A DNA stretch of 64,000 bases, from assembly GCA_030847615.1 (NCBI GenBank), contig JAUMIR010000004.1, positions 72,075,001 through 72,139,000 on the forward strand. The letters run 5' to 3'. The notes below the pieces were generated by a model. The model had not been told where the DNA came from. It saw only the letters and a program-made list of their open reading frames with translations, and did no database searches. The stretch comes from Gambelia wislizenii. Taxonomy: Eukaryota > Chordata > Lepidosauria > Squamata > Crotaphytidae. This document shows, one piece after another, positions 21,793-31,784 of this stretch. Every line of letters starts with the position of its first letter. Position 1 is the first letter of the stretch. Made by a program: the position numbers and the translations under genes.

Positions 21793-22064
21793 TAAGGTAG
21801 AAGGCAGTAGGAAAAGAGGAAGACAACATTACAGATGGATAGACTCAGTCAAGGAAGCCACGTCCCTGAGTCTGCAAGAGCAGAACTGTTGGCGATAGGG
21901 TGACTTGTAGGTCTCTCATTCATAGGATTGCTGTGTCAAAGTTGACTTGGTGGTGGTTAAAAACAAAGTCCCAAAGTACAAACAGTCTTTAAAAACTCTG
22001 CACTTTTTGAAGACTTTCTTTCAGCATGAAGAAAATGGCTGAAATTGCTCATCACTTCCTTTAA

Positions 22065-22412
22065 GGACTTTTTCGGACAAAGTAAAAATAACACTAGGAG
22101 CCTCGCCAGGTTGCGAGGCTGCAGCGCTAGAGAGCGTCAGATTTGCATGACGCCTCTTCCCAGCGGTACTGTTGCAGTACCGCTGGGAGATTTGACTGTC
22201 AGTTGACCATCATATTTGGAAGATTTTTACTCATGATCGATCGTGAGTAAAAATCTTCCAAATATGACGGTCAACTGATGGTCAAATCGCCCAGCGGTAC
22301 TGCAACAGTACCGCTGGGAAGAGGCGTCATGCAAAACTGACGCTCTCTAGCGCTGCAGCCTCGCAACCTGGCGAGGCTGCTAGTGTTATTTTTACTTTGT
22401 CCGAAAAAGTCC
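22065..22412. mobile_element. Near-perfect 348-bp palindromic (foldback) MITE
   Basis: The whole element is one inverted repeat centred on GATCGATC at 22238/22239, from GGACTTTTTCGGACAAAG to CTTTGTCCGAAAAAGTCC. Only a few mismatches are visible between arms. Each arm also contains its own hairpin, CCCAGCGGTACTG with CAGTACCGCTGGG. Flanking TAA occurs on both sides (22062-22064 and 22413-22415). A 3-bp TAA duplication would suit PIF/Harbinger-type movement. It has no coding capacity. The tiny arm divergence suggests a young copy or arm homogenisation. Confidence 0.85.
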
Positions 22413-23519
22413 TAAGAATGAAACTGGTGCAAAATTACAGCCTGACAACACACTAGTGCTTTTTTGTGTACACTCATGTTCTCCCCTTTAGCATCACATA
22501 CAATGGCACGTGAAGAATGAGAAGAAAATCCTTATAACTTGGAATTTGACAGCACTTATGGAGAGACCAAGAGACACCATGAACTCCAAGAAAACATTTA
22601 TTTGGAAAACCATTTGAAATAAAATGCATAAGAAGAAGGGGGGGGAGATGAACAAACACAGTGCTTAATATATTTGATATTTTCTAGCATCACTGCCTTT
22701 ATCACATTGCATTGATGCTTTCTGAAGAATTGTCAGAAAAGGGGAGTCTCCATGTTCTGGAATGATATTCCTCATTTTGGAAACACTGGTGAATACTCAC
22801 TGGAGAGTACTGGTGAGGTTTGCAGGGAGTAACTTTAGAAGAAGCAGGAGAACTGCCTGTGCTTCATCAGAGTTGGGAGTCCAAGAGAAGCCTGCATGGT
22901 TCAGCTTACTTTGCACATTGTTACATCAGCTTTCATTAAAATACAGCTCTTATATTAGCTGAATTTTGACTTGTACAAATGTTTGTTTGGAACTGCACAT
23001 TTGGTGTATGAAAAAAATGGCCCTTCATCCTTAATAAATTGTATTGGTACTACAGTTGACTTCAGAGAGCTTCCATTTTTCTACAGAAAGTCAGCACACC
23101 AGGAAACTGAACAACAGCTGTGGGGTTACACAGAATTGTCAAAGAACACTGTAATGCCTACAACAAGATGAGTATGACAACAGAGGGCAATTTTCTGGGG
23201 CAGACTCTCAGTGACAGTTTATATACCCGAGAAGTATATAATAATAACAATGGCTTTTATCTGTCTGAATTGGAAAGATATTTTTTAAATGTTTATAATT
23301 TCTAGTTTTAAAGAAACAAGACCTAAATGATAAAGATCACAAATAAAGAACCCTATCATTGCTTTTACCATATTGAGGGGCATGTGTAGTCACACTACTA
23401 AGCACAACTTCAATAAACTCTTTGATTTTTGACTTTTTTAAAAAAATGGGGCAGCAACTACTTCCCATTAACAAGGTCAATTAACCAAAGACATTGCCTC
23501 TCCAGAGTGAAGATGTGTC
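22413..23519. other. Unassigned sequence
   Basis: Small frames (22762-23305) have no recognisable domain. No repeat termini were found. Confidence 0.35.
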
Positions 23520-23680
23520 AATCACTGTGTGACTCAACTTAAAGTCTAAAAAGCCATTCCTAGACTCAGCTACCAAAGCTTTTCTCTCTCTTAGTTAAAT
23601 CTCAGAGGTGCTACAAAATCCCTTTGTTTACTGATACTCCAGAGCAACAGGGCTATATGACTTTGAGCTCAGGAAGTTAA
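23520..23680. repeat. Repeat fragment shared with 44100-44250
   Basis: CTCAGAGGTGCTACAAAATC (23603-23622) and following CCCTTTG match CTCAAAGGTGCTACAAGATC at 44219-44238. This motif belongs to a common reptile interspersed repeat whose class I could not assign. Confidence 0.45.
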
Positions 23681-24380
23681 TGTTAAGTAAGGGTATAGAT
23701 GGGTTGCCGCCTCAACTATGGATCTGAGTATGAAAAAAGAAGAGGAAACTCAGAATTATTATTCCTGTTCAACTATTTGTGCCTGAGTATGTTGCTAAAG
23801 AGACACTCAAAAGCAGCTAACAAGACACAAAACAGCTTTAAACAAAACTCCAAAACTATCATAATCAACTGATGGAGCTGCAATTAAAATGCAGAATGAG
23901 AAGGATGCTAGGTTTGTTCAGTTGTTACTATTATGGGTGGGTAAGCTGTGAGATTTCACAGAATGCTAGATGGCAAAGTGGCTTATTTTCTGCATTTGTG
24001 GAATCATAAAATCCACATATCCTTGGACAGCTCCATTTAGCTAAGGGAGGATCCAGTGTCTCCCCCCCCCCCATATTCAACCAAAAAAAAGGTCTGAGTT
24101 TAGTATAAAAGAGCTTCATCTCTCCCTGTGTTGGAACTTTCATAAGCATATGGTGCAAAATTTACAGCTTTTGGCTGTTCTCCATGTGGCTTCACACCTG
24201 GAAGCACCCCTTCCACTTTTCCCCCACAGCCCCACTGATCACCAGGACTGTGTGGAAACAGTGCTGTTCCCAAGTAGCAGCAACTGAACAGCAGCAATTG
24301 TAGTGGATGGGAATGCATTAAGATGGATATTACTTGCAGAGATCTTTTGATGCAAGGCAGGAAAGCAATGATTTTTAAAA

Positions 24381-24411
<31 letters not shown>

Positions 24412-24515
24412 AATGTGTGTGGAGAGGCTTGCGTGCACACACATGTACACATTTGTGGCTTCTAAGACTGGACACAAGTATGAAGGCTGAAAGAGATTTA
24501 CATCTAGACTGACCC
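23681..24515. other. Unassigned, with simple repeats
   Basis: Holds an (AAAT)n run at 24380-24412 and a C-run at 24062-24072. The minus frames at 24100-24517 are built over the (AAAT)n run and are not credible. Confidence 0.35.
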
Positions 24516-25041
24516 ATCTAGACTATACTCCTATTAATGCAGCCTAGAATTGCAGCAGCTAAAAAAGCCAATGCGATTCTAGGCTGCATTAATAGGAATA
24601 CCGGTATATTGTCTAGATCAAGGGAAGTAATAGTGCCACTGCATTCTGCTTTAGTCAGACCTCACCTGGAATACTGCATACAGTTCTGGGCACCACAATT
24701 CAGGAAGAATATTGAGAAGCTAGAATGTGTCCAGAGGCGGGCGACCAGAATTGTGGGAGGTCTGGAAGCCATTATGCCCTATGAGGAGCGGCTTAGGAGC
24801 AATGGGTTCAAACTACAGGAAAAGAGATTCTACATAGACTTTAGGAGGAGGTTCCTGACAGTGGGAGCTGTTTGGAGGTGAAATACACTGCCTAACAGTA
24901 TGGTGGAGTCTCCTTCTTTGGAGGTTTTTGAGCGGGGGCTGGATGGCCATCTGTCGGGAATGATTTGGTTGTGTGTTCCTGCATGGCGGGGGGTTGGACT
25001 GGATGGCCCTTGAGGTCTCTTCCAACTCTATGATTCTATGA
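24516..25041 (+). mobile_element. CR1 LINE 3' end with short 5' inversion
   Basis: The plus frame at 24537-24881 reads [53 protein letters not shown] and PYEERLR. This is the conserved C-terminal portion of CR1 ORF2. The 3' end with GGACTGGATGGCCCTTGAGG and CTCTATGATTCTATG completes at 25041. The first 38 bases (24516-24553) are an inverted copy of 24573-24618, so the insertion starts with a small foldback arm. The frame decays after [11 protein letters not shown]. Confidence 0.85.
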
Positions 25042-27611
25042 CCCTTAAATACTGCAGAACCAGGCTAATGTTCACAAAACAAATGAGCAGCATAGCGGCT
25101 GCACATTTTGCTTCATATCTTACCTTCTATAGGGGCTAGAGGTTTTCTTTTTTAAAAAATTAAACCTGTGAATCTAGAAGTTACAGGCTATCAAAGGGTA
25201 GGATGACTGCTCCCCTGCTATCCTCCATGTGGATGCCCATGGGTTGCTGTGAAATCATGTTCAATAAATACAGTGTTACAATAAATACCAAAAAATAAAT
25301 AAAAAAATACAGCATACTACAATATGTCTCCTGCTGTTTGCAGATTGTAAAAGGGGAAAATATACTATGGGGAGACTATTGCAAGCAAACCTATTACTAC
25401 CAAAGCCATACTGAAACCAAGATCAAGCTTGTACAAATATTATTCCAATAGATTATATTAACAATGCATTTTTGAGTGCTTAAATCTTGTAAAGTTTGCA
25501 GAAGCAGAATCATTAGATCAGAATAAGCAGCATTTGTGAGAACTGCCTACTAGCCCACAAAGGCTCACCTCTCCTCCTTTGGGCAGAGAGCTTGAGTCTG
25601 ATAACCAGATTGTTTGGCATGGTTTCAAAGATCACTCTAAACTTCTTGCTGATTAGCTAAATATGTGTATCTGCCTGGGTACAGTAAAATAAATAATCCA
25701 GGACTGCAGTGTGGGGGGTGGGGGTAGAAATGCACCTCTTCCTCCTCAACACTCATGCTTCCAATATCAAGTAGATGATTGAATGAGATAGAGACAGAGA
25801 GCCTACATTGTGCTTGCATCATGTACATCTACACTTACACAGTGAAAAACTTGGCATCAGGATCAGGGAATGGTTCTCTATTAGCAGTGATGGCAAGTGT
25901 CCAGAATTCTTCTTTCATTGGCCCATTTTCGTTCTCCCTAATGGTACATTATGGGAGAAAACTGTTGGCCAGGCTGTTGAAAGAAGCATGTATACTGAAA
26001 TAAGGGGTTTGATGTTGTCACTGATAGCTTTGAGCTTAGCAAATAAAAGCAAGATACCTGCAGCCTCTGCTAATGGTGAGTCACTACCCCAGTTCTTCTG
26101 CCAAAACTCGCATCCTCTGAAAATTTTGAGAAATTGCCTGTTTGGGGGTGGGGAGAGGAAGAAAATGGAATTCCATCCCCAAATTCAGTTGAAAGTGTTC
26201 ACAGAAGAAATTTTGGATAAATTTACTCTCCCCCTTCTACCCAAGGTGTTACAGTGACCAGAGGGTTACCGTACATTTATTACCAGCTAGCAGAAAAGGA
26301 AACAGGGCTAACATATATAAGAACCACTGTCTTACCCAATAATTGCTTTTTAATACAGCATTAATAATCTATATGTATTCCTCTGAGTAAGCAAATGGGA
26401 ATGTTAAGTTAATTCATTGTAATCTATTCTCATTGTTTAGCCATGTTACAGAAAGAGTTGATGAATTTCACATTTCTGCCTTTTGACACTGTATCATATT
26501 TCCTTTTCTGCAAAGAAATTTTCAACAACTTTTACTTTGTACATTCCCATACAGCCACAGCAAACAAGCGGTAGAGATTAAGTTCAGGGGCATTGTCTCC
26601 TTTTTTTTTTTTTTGTACTCAAGGTAACTGATTATGTGTGCAGATGGACATCACATAGACAAAGGTATCTGTGTGGTGGTTGGGATTGTTAGCTGAGATC
26701 CTAAGCTTATACATCCCAAATAGTATACAGCTGGTTCCAAAGACATGCATATAAAGAAGATTGTTCTTTGGTCACCAGCATACAATGGGGTGTATGAATA
26801 GAAGTCCTTCCACAGTTGAGATTTTGAATTGAGATCAGATGTCAAGCTAATTTAGGAGATTTTCACACTCGGAAATTATTCCCTGGGGAGAAGAGAAACG
26901 GGCTGTTCCGGGTCCAGCGCCCATTTCTCACACCCCCTTCCTTCTCCCGATCTCCCATCGTCTTCCCTCTGGGCACCCCTTGTATATATTGTACACAAGG
27001 AAGAAGGTTACAGTGTGGCTGCTTTGTAACTTTACCAGAGGATTGAACAGAATTAAATTTTCAATGTTCCTTTTGTCTCTCTCCTCCCTCTCTTCATAAA
27101 ATGTTTAGTCCACTATCGTTTGGACTATAGTAGGACCTTAAAATGGCTTATATTGTTGAAAACACACATCAGGTTTGATATCTGAAAGGCTGAAAGAATC
27201 TCCACACTGATGGCTCTCTTCCTTTCTCTTGCTGTTTCTTTTAGAAGATATATTTGTGAGAGAAAAAACACTGAAAACACTCTGTCTAGACAGATTGTCA
27301 ATCCATTTTTGTAGAAAAATCCTTCACTTGATTTGTTTGAACCTTGGGGCAACAGAACAATTCAGGGTGAAGGCAGCTTGATAGCAACCACTCTCAGGGT
27401 GAAATTAGATGCTAAGGCAGGTTTGATGACTGCATAAAGGCCGAGGGCCAATTTTTCTTCCCCCACACCCCTACAAGGTACACTGGTGCATTGCTGGTGC
27501 ACTAGAAGTGGCATCACAATGTCCCTTTTACTTGTTTCACTTGACTTTCAGGCTGTTGTGTGGGGGTTGTGATGTTTTTGAATCATTGGGGCTACTATAA
27601 GCCCTCCTGAG
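25042..27611. other. Long gene-poor stretch
   Basis: The longest frame is 149 codons on the plus strand (25808-26257), with no recognised domain and no homologous repeat in the window. A GC-richer block at 26870-26990 (TTCACACTCGG, then C/T-rich) stands out from AT-rich surroundings but has no assigned identity. A T-run lies at 26602-26615. Confidence 0.35.
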
Positions 27612-27707
27612 GCTTGTGTGTATGTGTGCCTTCAAGTGGTCTGTTCACTTATGGCAACCCCATAAATTTCATAGGGTTTTCTTAGGCAAGGAATACTCAG
27701 AAGTGGG
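27612..27707 (-). mobile_element. Tail of 5S-headed SINE (headless copy)
   Basis: CTTCAAGTGGTCTGTTCACT, then ATAAATTTCATAGGGTTTTC and TTAGGCAAGGAATACTCAGA match the tail of the SINE at 16060-16303. The 5S-derived head is missing or unrecognisable beyond 27707. Confidence 0.7.
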
Positions 27708-28419
27708 CACAAAAATTAGTTTCAGGATCTGTATATAGCCTGTGGGCTACACTTTCCACAGCACTCCATTAAGAAGAATGTACATTCGCAAGGATTCATC
27801 TATTTCCTCTCCTCCAATAGGATTTCTTCAGTGATACTTTCTTCCACAATAAGACTTGCAAAATCAGCCTGCAGTTACCTCCCAACGACCAAATCACAAA
27901 GCAAAGAACACTAGCTGCAAGGTATCTAAATGAAGAAAATAGGTGATAAGACGCATGAAGGGGAAACACCTCTTCTAAAAACATGCTGAGCATATTGTGT
28001 AGTTTGATCCTCAAACAGCTTGTGAATGGATCCTCTTGTGCTGACTGTTTCTCTGCTAGGGCTGAAAATTCATCAGACTGTACTTAAACTATTGCCTAAA
28101 TCCAACTTCTGGTCTCTGCTAGAGTTAACTCCATTTGAATCAATTGCTGAATTGTAAAGGCGACACTTGCATAAATCCCATTGGTTCACTAGTTGGGATC
28201 AAGAATGGGCTTTAGACCTATGTCTTCCTTGTGACTGACAGAAGACAAAAACAGATGTACTTCCTTCAGTTTGGGGGAAGGTAGAACAACTGGACAACAG
28301 GTGGCTTCAGAACTGTAATTCAGTCCTAAGTGTAATTTCGAAAGCCTTCTGTAAGCAGTCCCTTCAAGCCTCCTTCCCATAGTAGTCCACTGGTAATGAG
28401 GAACCACAGAAGGGAATGT

Positions 28420-28477
<58 letters not shown>

Positions 28478-28641
28478 CTAATCCATGTTTGGTTCTGGTC
28501 TCAGGCTACAGACTTGCTTCTTACTGGCATGCAACCCCCCAACAGATTGCTTCCAAGGGTATATGATCCCAACTGGGTGGGGGAGACCCCTCCATTCCTT
28601 GTTTAGAAAATGATGAGGAATAGACATGATGAATACTATCT
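27708..28641. other. Unassigned, with (TG)n(AG)n microsatellite
   Basis: A TG run switching to an AG run occupies 28418-28475. The 62-codon plus frame at 28418 begins inside it and is an artefact. No other feature was seen. Confidence 0.4.
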
Positions 28642-29085
28642 GACAGAATCATGCAATTGTAGAGGTGGAAGGGACCCCAAGTCATCTAGTGTAATGCTCT
28701 GCCATTGCAAAAGCCCATAGTTAATTTTATTTTATTTATTTATTATTGTATTTATACCCCGCTCTTCAGCCACAAAGTCTATCAGTGTGGCTTACAAATG
28801 GTTAATTTAACAGTTCCCTGCCCTCAGGCTTACAATCTAAATAAGACATGACACATAAGGAAAAAGGAATGGCAGTGGGGGTAGGGATTAAATCCAGCAG
28901 ATACTGCTGGTTCTTCTCTCCCTCCAAGGGCAGGGTGGTGGCAGTTGGGCTGGAGGGAGGGCCTTTCACCTGCTTCTGGGCCCTGGCCTGATGGAGTTCT
29001 GTCTGCCTCTTCTTCTCTCCCTCCAAGGCAGGGCGGTGGCAGTTAAGCATCTCTCATAGATGGCCATTTAACCTCTGTTTAAAAA
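28642..29085 (-). mobile_element. CR1 3' tail split by repeat R
   Basis: CAGAATCATGCAATTGTAGA and GGAAGGGACC (28640-28705) are the reverse of the CR1 3' end. The sequence resumes at 29047 and includes AGATGGCCATTTAACCTCTG. AGTTAA flanks the insertion on both sides (28719-28724 and 29041-29046). Confidence 0.75.
28725..29040 (-). mobile_element. Interspersed repeat R, copy 2, with target duplication
   Basis: It begins with an (ATTT)n-like tail, then TATTTATACCCCGCTCTTCA, CTCAGGCTTACAATCTAAAT, AGACATGACACATAAGG, and a GGGCAGGGTGGTGGCAGTTG block that is repeated (28930-28945 and 29026-29042). It is collinear with 14825-15045. The 6-bp AGTTAA duplication and the left-hand A-rich tail mark target-primed insertion of a retroelement on the minus strand. 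The class (SINE or LINE end) is not resolved. Confidence 0.75.
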
Positions 29086-29344
29086 CTACTCTTTAAAATC
29101 CTATTTAAAAACCTCTTAAACCTTAGTTTGAAATTGGTTTGTTTTGTCATAGTGTGTCAGGTTCAAATGATACAGTAAACTGTGGTTAGTAAAAAATGGA
29201 AGCAACAGGGATATTAGGAACACTAGTGGTATACTACCATGTTATAAGCACAGTTTAAAGAACTTACTTTTTTGCACTCCAACTCCCTGAATGAACCAGC
29301 TAGTATGCTTAGCAATAAATACATTTAAAATTAATTGAATAAAT
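29086..29344. other. Unassigned sequence
   Basis: AT-rich; no identified element. Confidence 0.3.
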
Positions 29345-29440
29345 AAATCTGAGCTCTGGTTATAACTACTGCCAAAAATGGCCATGTGTACGAAACCTCA
29401 AAGATATTGTAGGCAAAATCTTTTTTTTTTTTTTTTTTTT
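29345..29440. repeat. Repeat X, third copy, with T20 run
   Basis: ATAACTACTGCCAAAAATGG and AGATATTGTAGGCAAAA match 20316-20370. A run of 20 T (29421-29440) stands where the other copy has a GTT-rich stretch. Bov-B sequence follows at once. Confidence 0.55.
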
Positions 29441-29711
29441 GGTTATGCGCCTTTAAGAAAGAAAGTGCAAAGGCAGGTCTACAGTTACATATTAAGAAAA
29501 TGAAAATAATGACCACAGATGAGTTACATAACTTTAAAGTAGATGATGAAGACATTGAAATAGTTCAAGATTTTCTATACTTTGGTTCAGTTATTAATTA
29601 GAATGGAGTTTCATACCTTGGATCAATCATTAATCAGAATGGAGACTGCAGTGAAGAAATCAGAAGAAGGGTGCCTATGGAGGATCTAGAGAAGATCCTG
29701 AAGTGTAAAGA

Positions 29712-30304
29712 GGTTACCTGGCCTTACATCCCCCTCCCTATAATATTTCATAAATTGCCAATAATTAGACACTTCACGAGGTCTAGTAGATCAGGGTGGG
29801 CACAGAGCGAGGTCAGATGGAGGTCACAAAGACCTAGTATGTGCTAATCCCCTCTTGGACACATTGGCAATGAGTCACCCATCACAAACAAACAAGTGAC
29901 TTGGATCCCCATTATCCCCAGAAAGCCTCTTCTTACACCTTTCCTACCCCACAATACAGAGGTTGTCATAAACCCAACAATTCTAATATCTGAGCCATTA
30001 ATGACAATTAGCAAAGTCTTGGTTTCCTTTGTTTAATCATGGGAAACCCATCTAAGCTTTGCTCTACACTCGAACACCCCTTCAGGATATGAAATAAGGA
30101 AATACTAGCCCCAAACAATAGCCAAGTGTGCTACAGTTGGACACCCTCACTCTGTCAGATCGCTGTACCACCCTCATCCAAGTCTGAGTCTTCTCTGCTG
30201 CATGAAACTCTGCTCTTCAGAACTGGTAATTATCGCCCACACTCCATGAATCTATTCCTTTACCCAACCTTTCTACCTTAACTTTTTGTTAGCATTGTGT
30301 GGGG

Positions 30305-30344
<40 letters not shown>

Positions 30345-30561
30345 TGTGTTTCCCCCCCAATAAAAAAAACCCATTTTATTTCTTTTTAACTCAGAGTCTC
30401 TACAGCTAGTATTGGTATACATAGGTGCAAAGGCCCCACAGGTTACCCAACCTCTTGCAGACATTAATTTGAGCTATTATAATTCCCCCAATTAATAACA
30501 TAAATTTGGTGTCATGAGTGGGTCCCCACCACCCCCACCACCCCACACACATTTGGTTAAC
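29712..30561 (+). mobile_element. LTR-like element, copy 1 (850 bp), inserted in Bov-B
   Basis: It interrupts Bov-B with an exact AAAGA duplication (29707-29711 and 30562-30566), the length expected of LTR retroelement integration. The ends are GGTTACCTGG and GGTTAAC. AATAAA lies at 30359. TGGTGTCATGAGTGGG at 30507-30522 differs at one position from a primer-binding site complementary to the tRNA-Leu 3' end. The copy at 45472-46334 has the same length class and layout. No gag or pol is present. A (GT)n run lies at 30307-30339. Confidence 0.65.
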
Positions 30562-30855
30562 AAAGATATACAATTGAATACTAAAGTTAGGATGGGCCAT
30601 GATATGGTATTTCTAATTTCTATGTATGGTTGTAAAAGCTGGACAGTGAAGAAAGGTGATAGGAAGAAAATTAACTCATTTGAAATATGGTGCTGGAAAA
30701 TAGTTCTGTGGGTACTACAGACTGCTAACAAACAAATAAATGGCTTCCTAGAGCAAATCAAATCTGAATTTTTCATAGAAGCCAAGATGTCTAAACTGAG
30801 ACTGTTGTACTTTGACCATACCATGAGAAGATATGACTCAGTAGAAAAGACAATA

Positions 30856-31116
30856 CAGTAGGACCCCCATATCCATGGGAGATTGTCAAGGGCCCCCCAC
30901 GGATACTGAAAACTGTGGATAACAGCAAATGCCATTGAAAATAATGGGACTTCTGGTTTAAAATACCATAGAGTTGACTTGGAGGACCTAGAAACATCTA
31001 GAGAGGATGCCTCTCTAGGCATTTTCTAGGAAGACTCTATGGTAGGTGTGTTGTTTTGTGTCCCGCAGATAACTGAAACTGTGGATATTGGTTCCATGGA
31101 TATTGGGGTCCGACTG
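30856..31116 (+). mobile_element. Tc1/mariner-type MITE in Bov-B copy B
   Basis: The termini CAGTAGGACCCCCATATCC and GGATATTGGGGTCCGACTG are inverted repeats, flanked by TA on both sides (30854-30855 and 31117-31118). It is 261 bp with no coding capacity. The CAGTNGGNCCC terminus with TA duplication suits Tigger/pogo-like Tc1/mariner elements. A truncated opposite-strand relative lies at 7749-7900. Confidence 0.85.
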
Positions 31117-31784
31117 TAACGCTTGGTAAGGCAGAAGATAGTAGGAAAAGAGGAAGACTGCATTCCAAATGAAATGACTCATAGGATTGCCATAAGCTGA
31201 AGCTGACTTGGCAGCAGTTATTAACAGATGTGCCAATTTATGGCTACCTTATCCTAGGATTTTCTTGGCAGTATTTATTCAAAGGAGGGTTAGAGAGTGT
31301 GACTTGCTTAACGTCATCCAGTCAGTTTCCATGGTTGAGCATAGATCTCCTGGGTTGCATTTACACAGCAGATGTTAATGCGGCAAATTGCACTTTAGCA
31401 CTTTTTCGCAGCAGTGCCAGTCAGTTTACACCGTGTATGGGGGATTCCGTTGCTTTGTTTACTATTTTGCTTTATGGTCCAGACACGGCAAAGGTGTGGG
31501 GGCGTTGCCTCCCAAGCAGAGACCAAGCAGAGGAGGGGCTTGATGGGGGGGGGAATAGATCATCTGTGACTGAAAGGACTTGGAATCCTGCATTTTCTTT
31601 TCTTTTTTAAATCAATACTTATTTAGTATAACACATAATATTAACATAAACATCACAATTTTTCTATTAACTAATTTCAAAAGTTAACATGATTCTTTAC
31701 TATGATTCTTTTCAAGAATATTAATTCCCTTACCCCCCCCCGCCCGCCTCAGTGCTCCCCTTCATTGGAGCCATTATCCCTTAC

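Larger units (their letters stand above)
20408..21966 (+). mobile_element. Bov-B (RTE) LINE 3' half, copy A, split twice
   Basis: The host pieces are 20408-20638, about 20879-21176 and 21793-21966. They read as the C-terminal part of Bov-B ORF2: KIMTTDDLHNFKADDEDIEI, QDFLFLGSVTN, then broken blocks around a CWSRVLQIPW-like motif, and a final RWIDSVKEA-type block. The 3' end (CATAGGATTGCTGTGTCAAA, GTTGACTTGG) is present. Removing the inserts restores collinearity with copy B (29441-31225). There are several frameshifts and stops. Confidence 0.8.
29441..31225 (+). mobile_element. Bov-B (RTE) LINE 3' half, copy B, split twice
   Basis: The pieces are 29441-29711, 30562-30853 and 31119-31225. The reading gives KIMTTDELHNFKVDDEDIEI, QDFLYFGSVIN, MYGCKSWTVKKGDRKKINSF, EIWCWK, then FLEQIKSEFFIEAKMSKLRL and a HTMRRYDSVEKT block. 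These are the standard C-terminal blocks of Bov-B ORF2. The 3' end CATAGGATTGCCATAAGCTG leads to 31225. A local duplication of the GSVIN/GSIIN block lies near 29580-29640. It is broken by stops and frameshifts. Confidence 0.85.

Noticed and set aside
25808..26257. 149-codon plus-strand open frame
   Set aside because: No recognisable domain, no splice or start context, residue usage ordinary for random sequence; left as unassigned.
28418..28606. Small protein starting with a CV repeat
   Set aside because: The start is inside a (TG)n(AG)n microsatellite.
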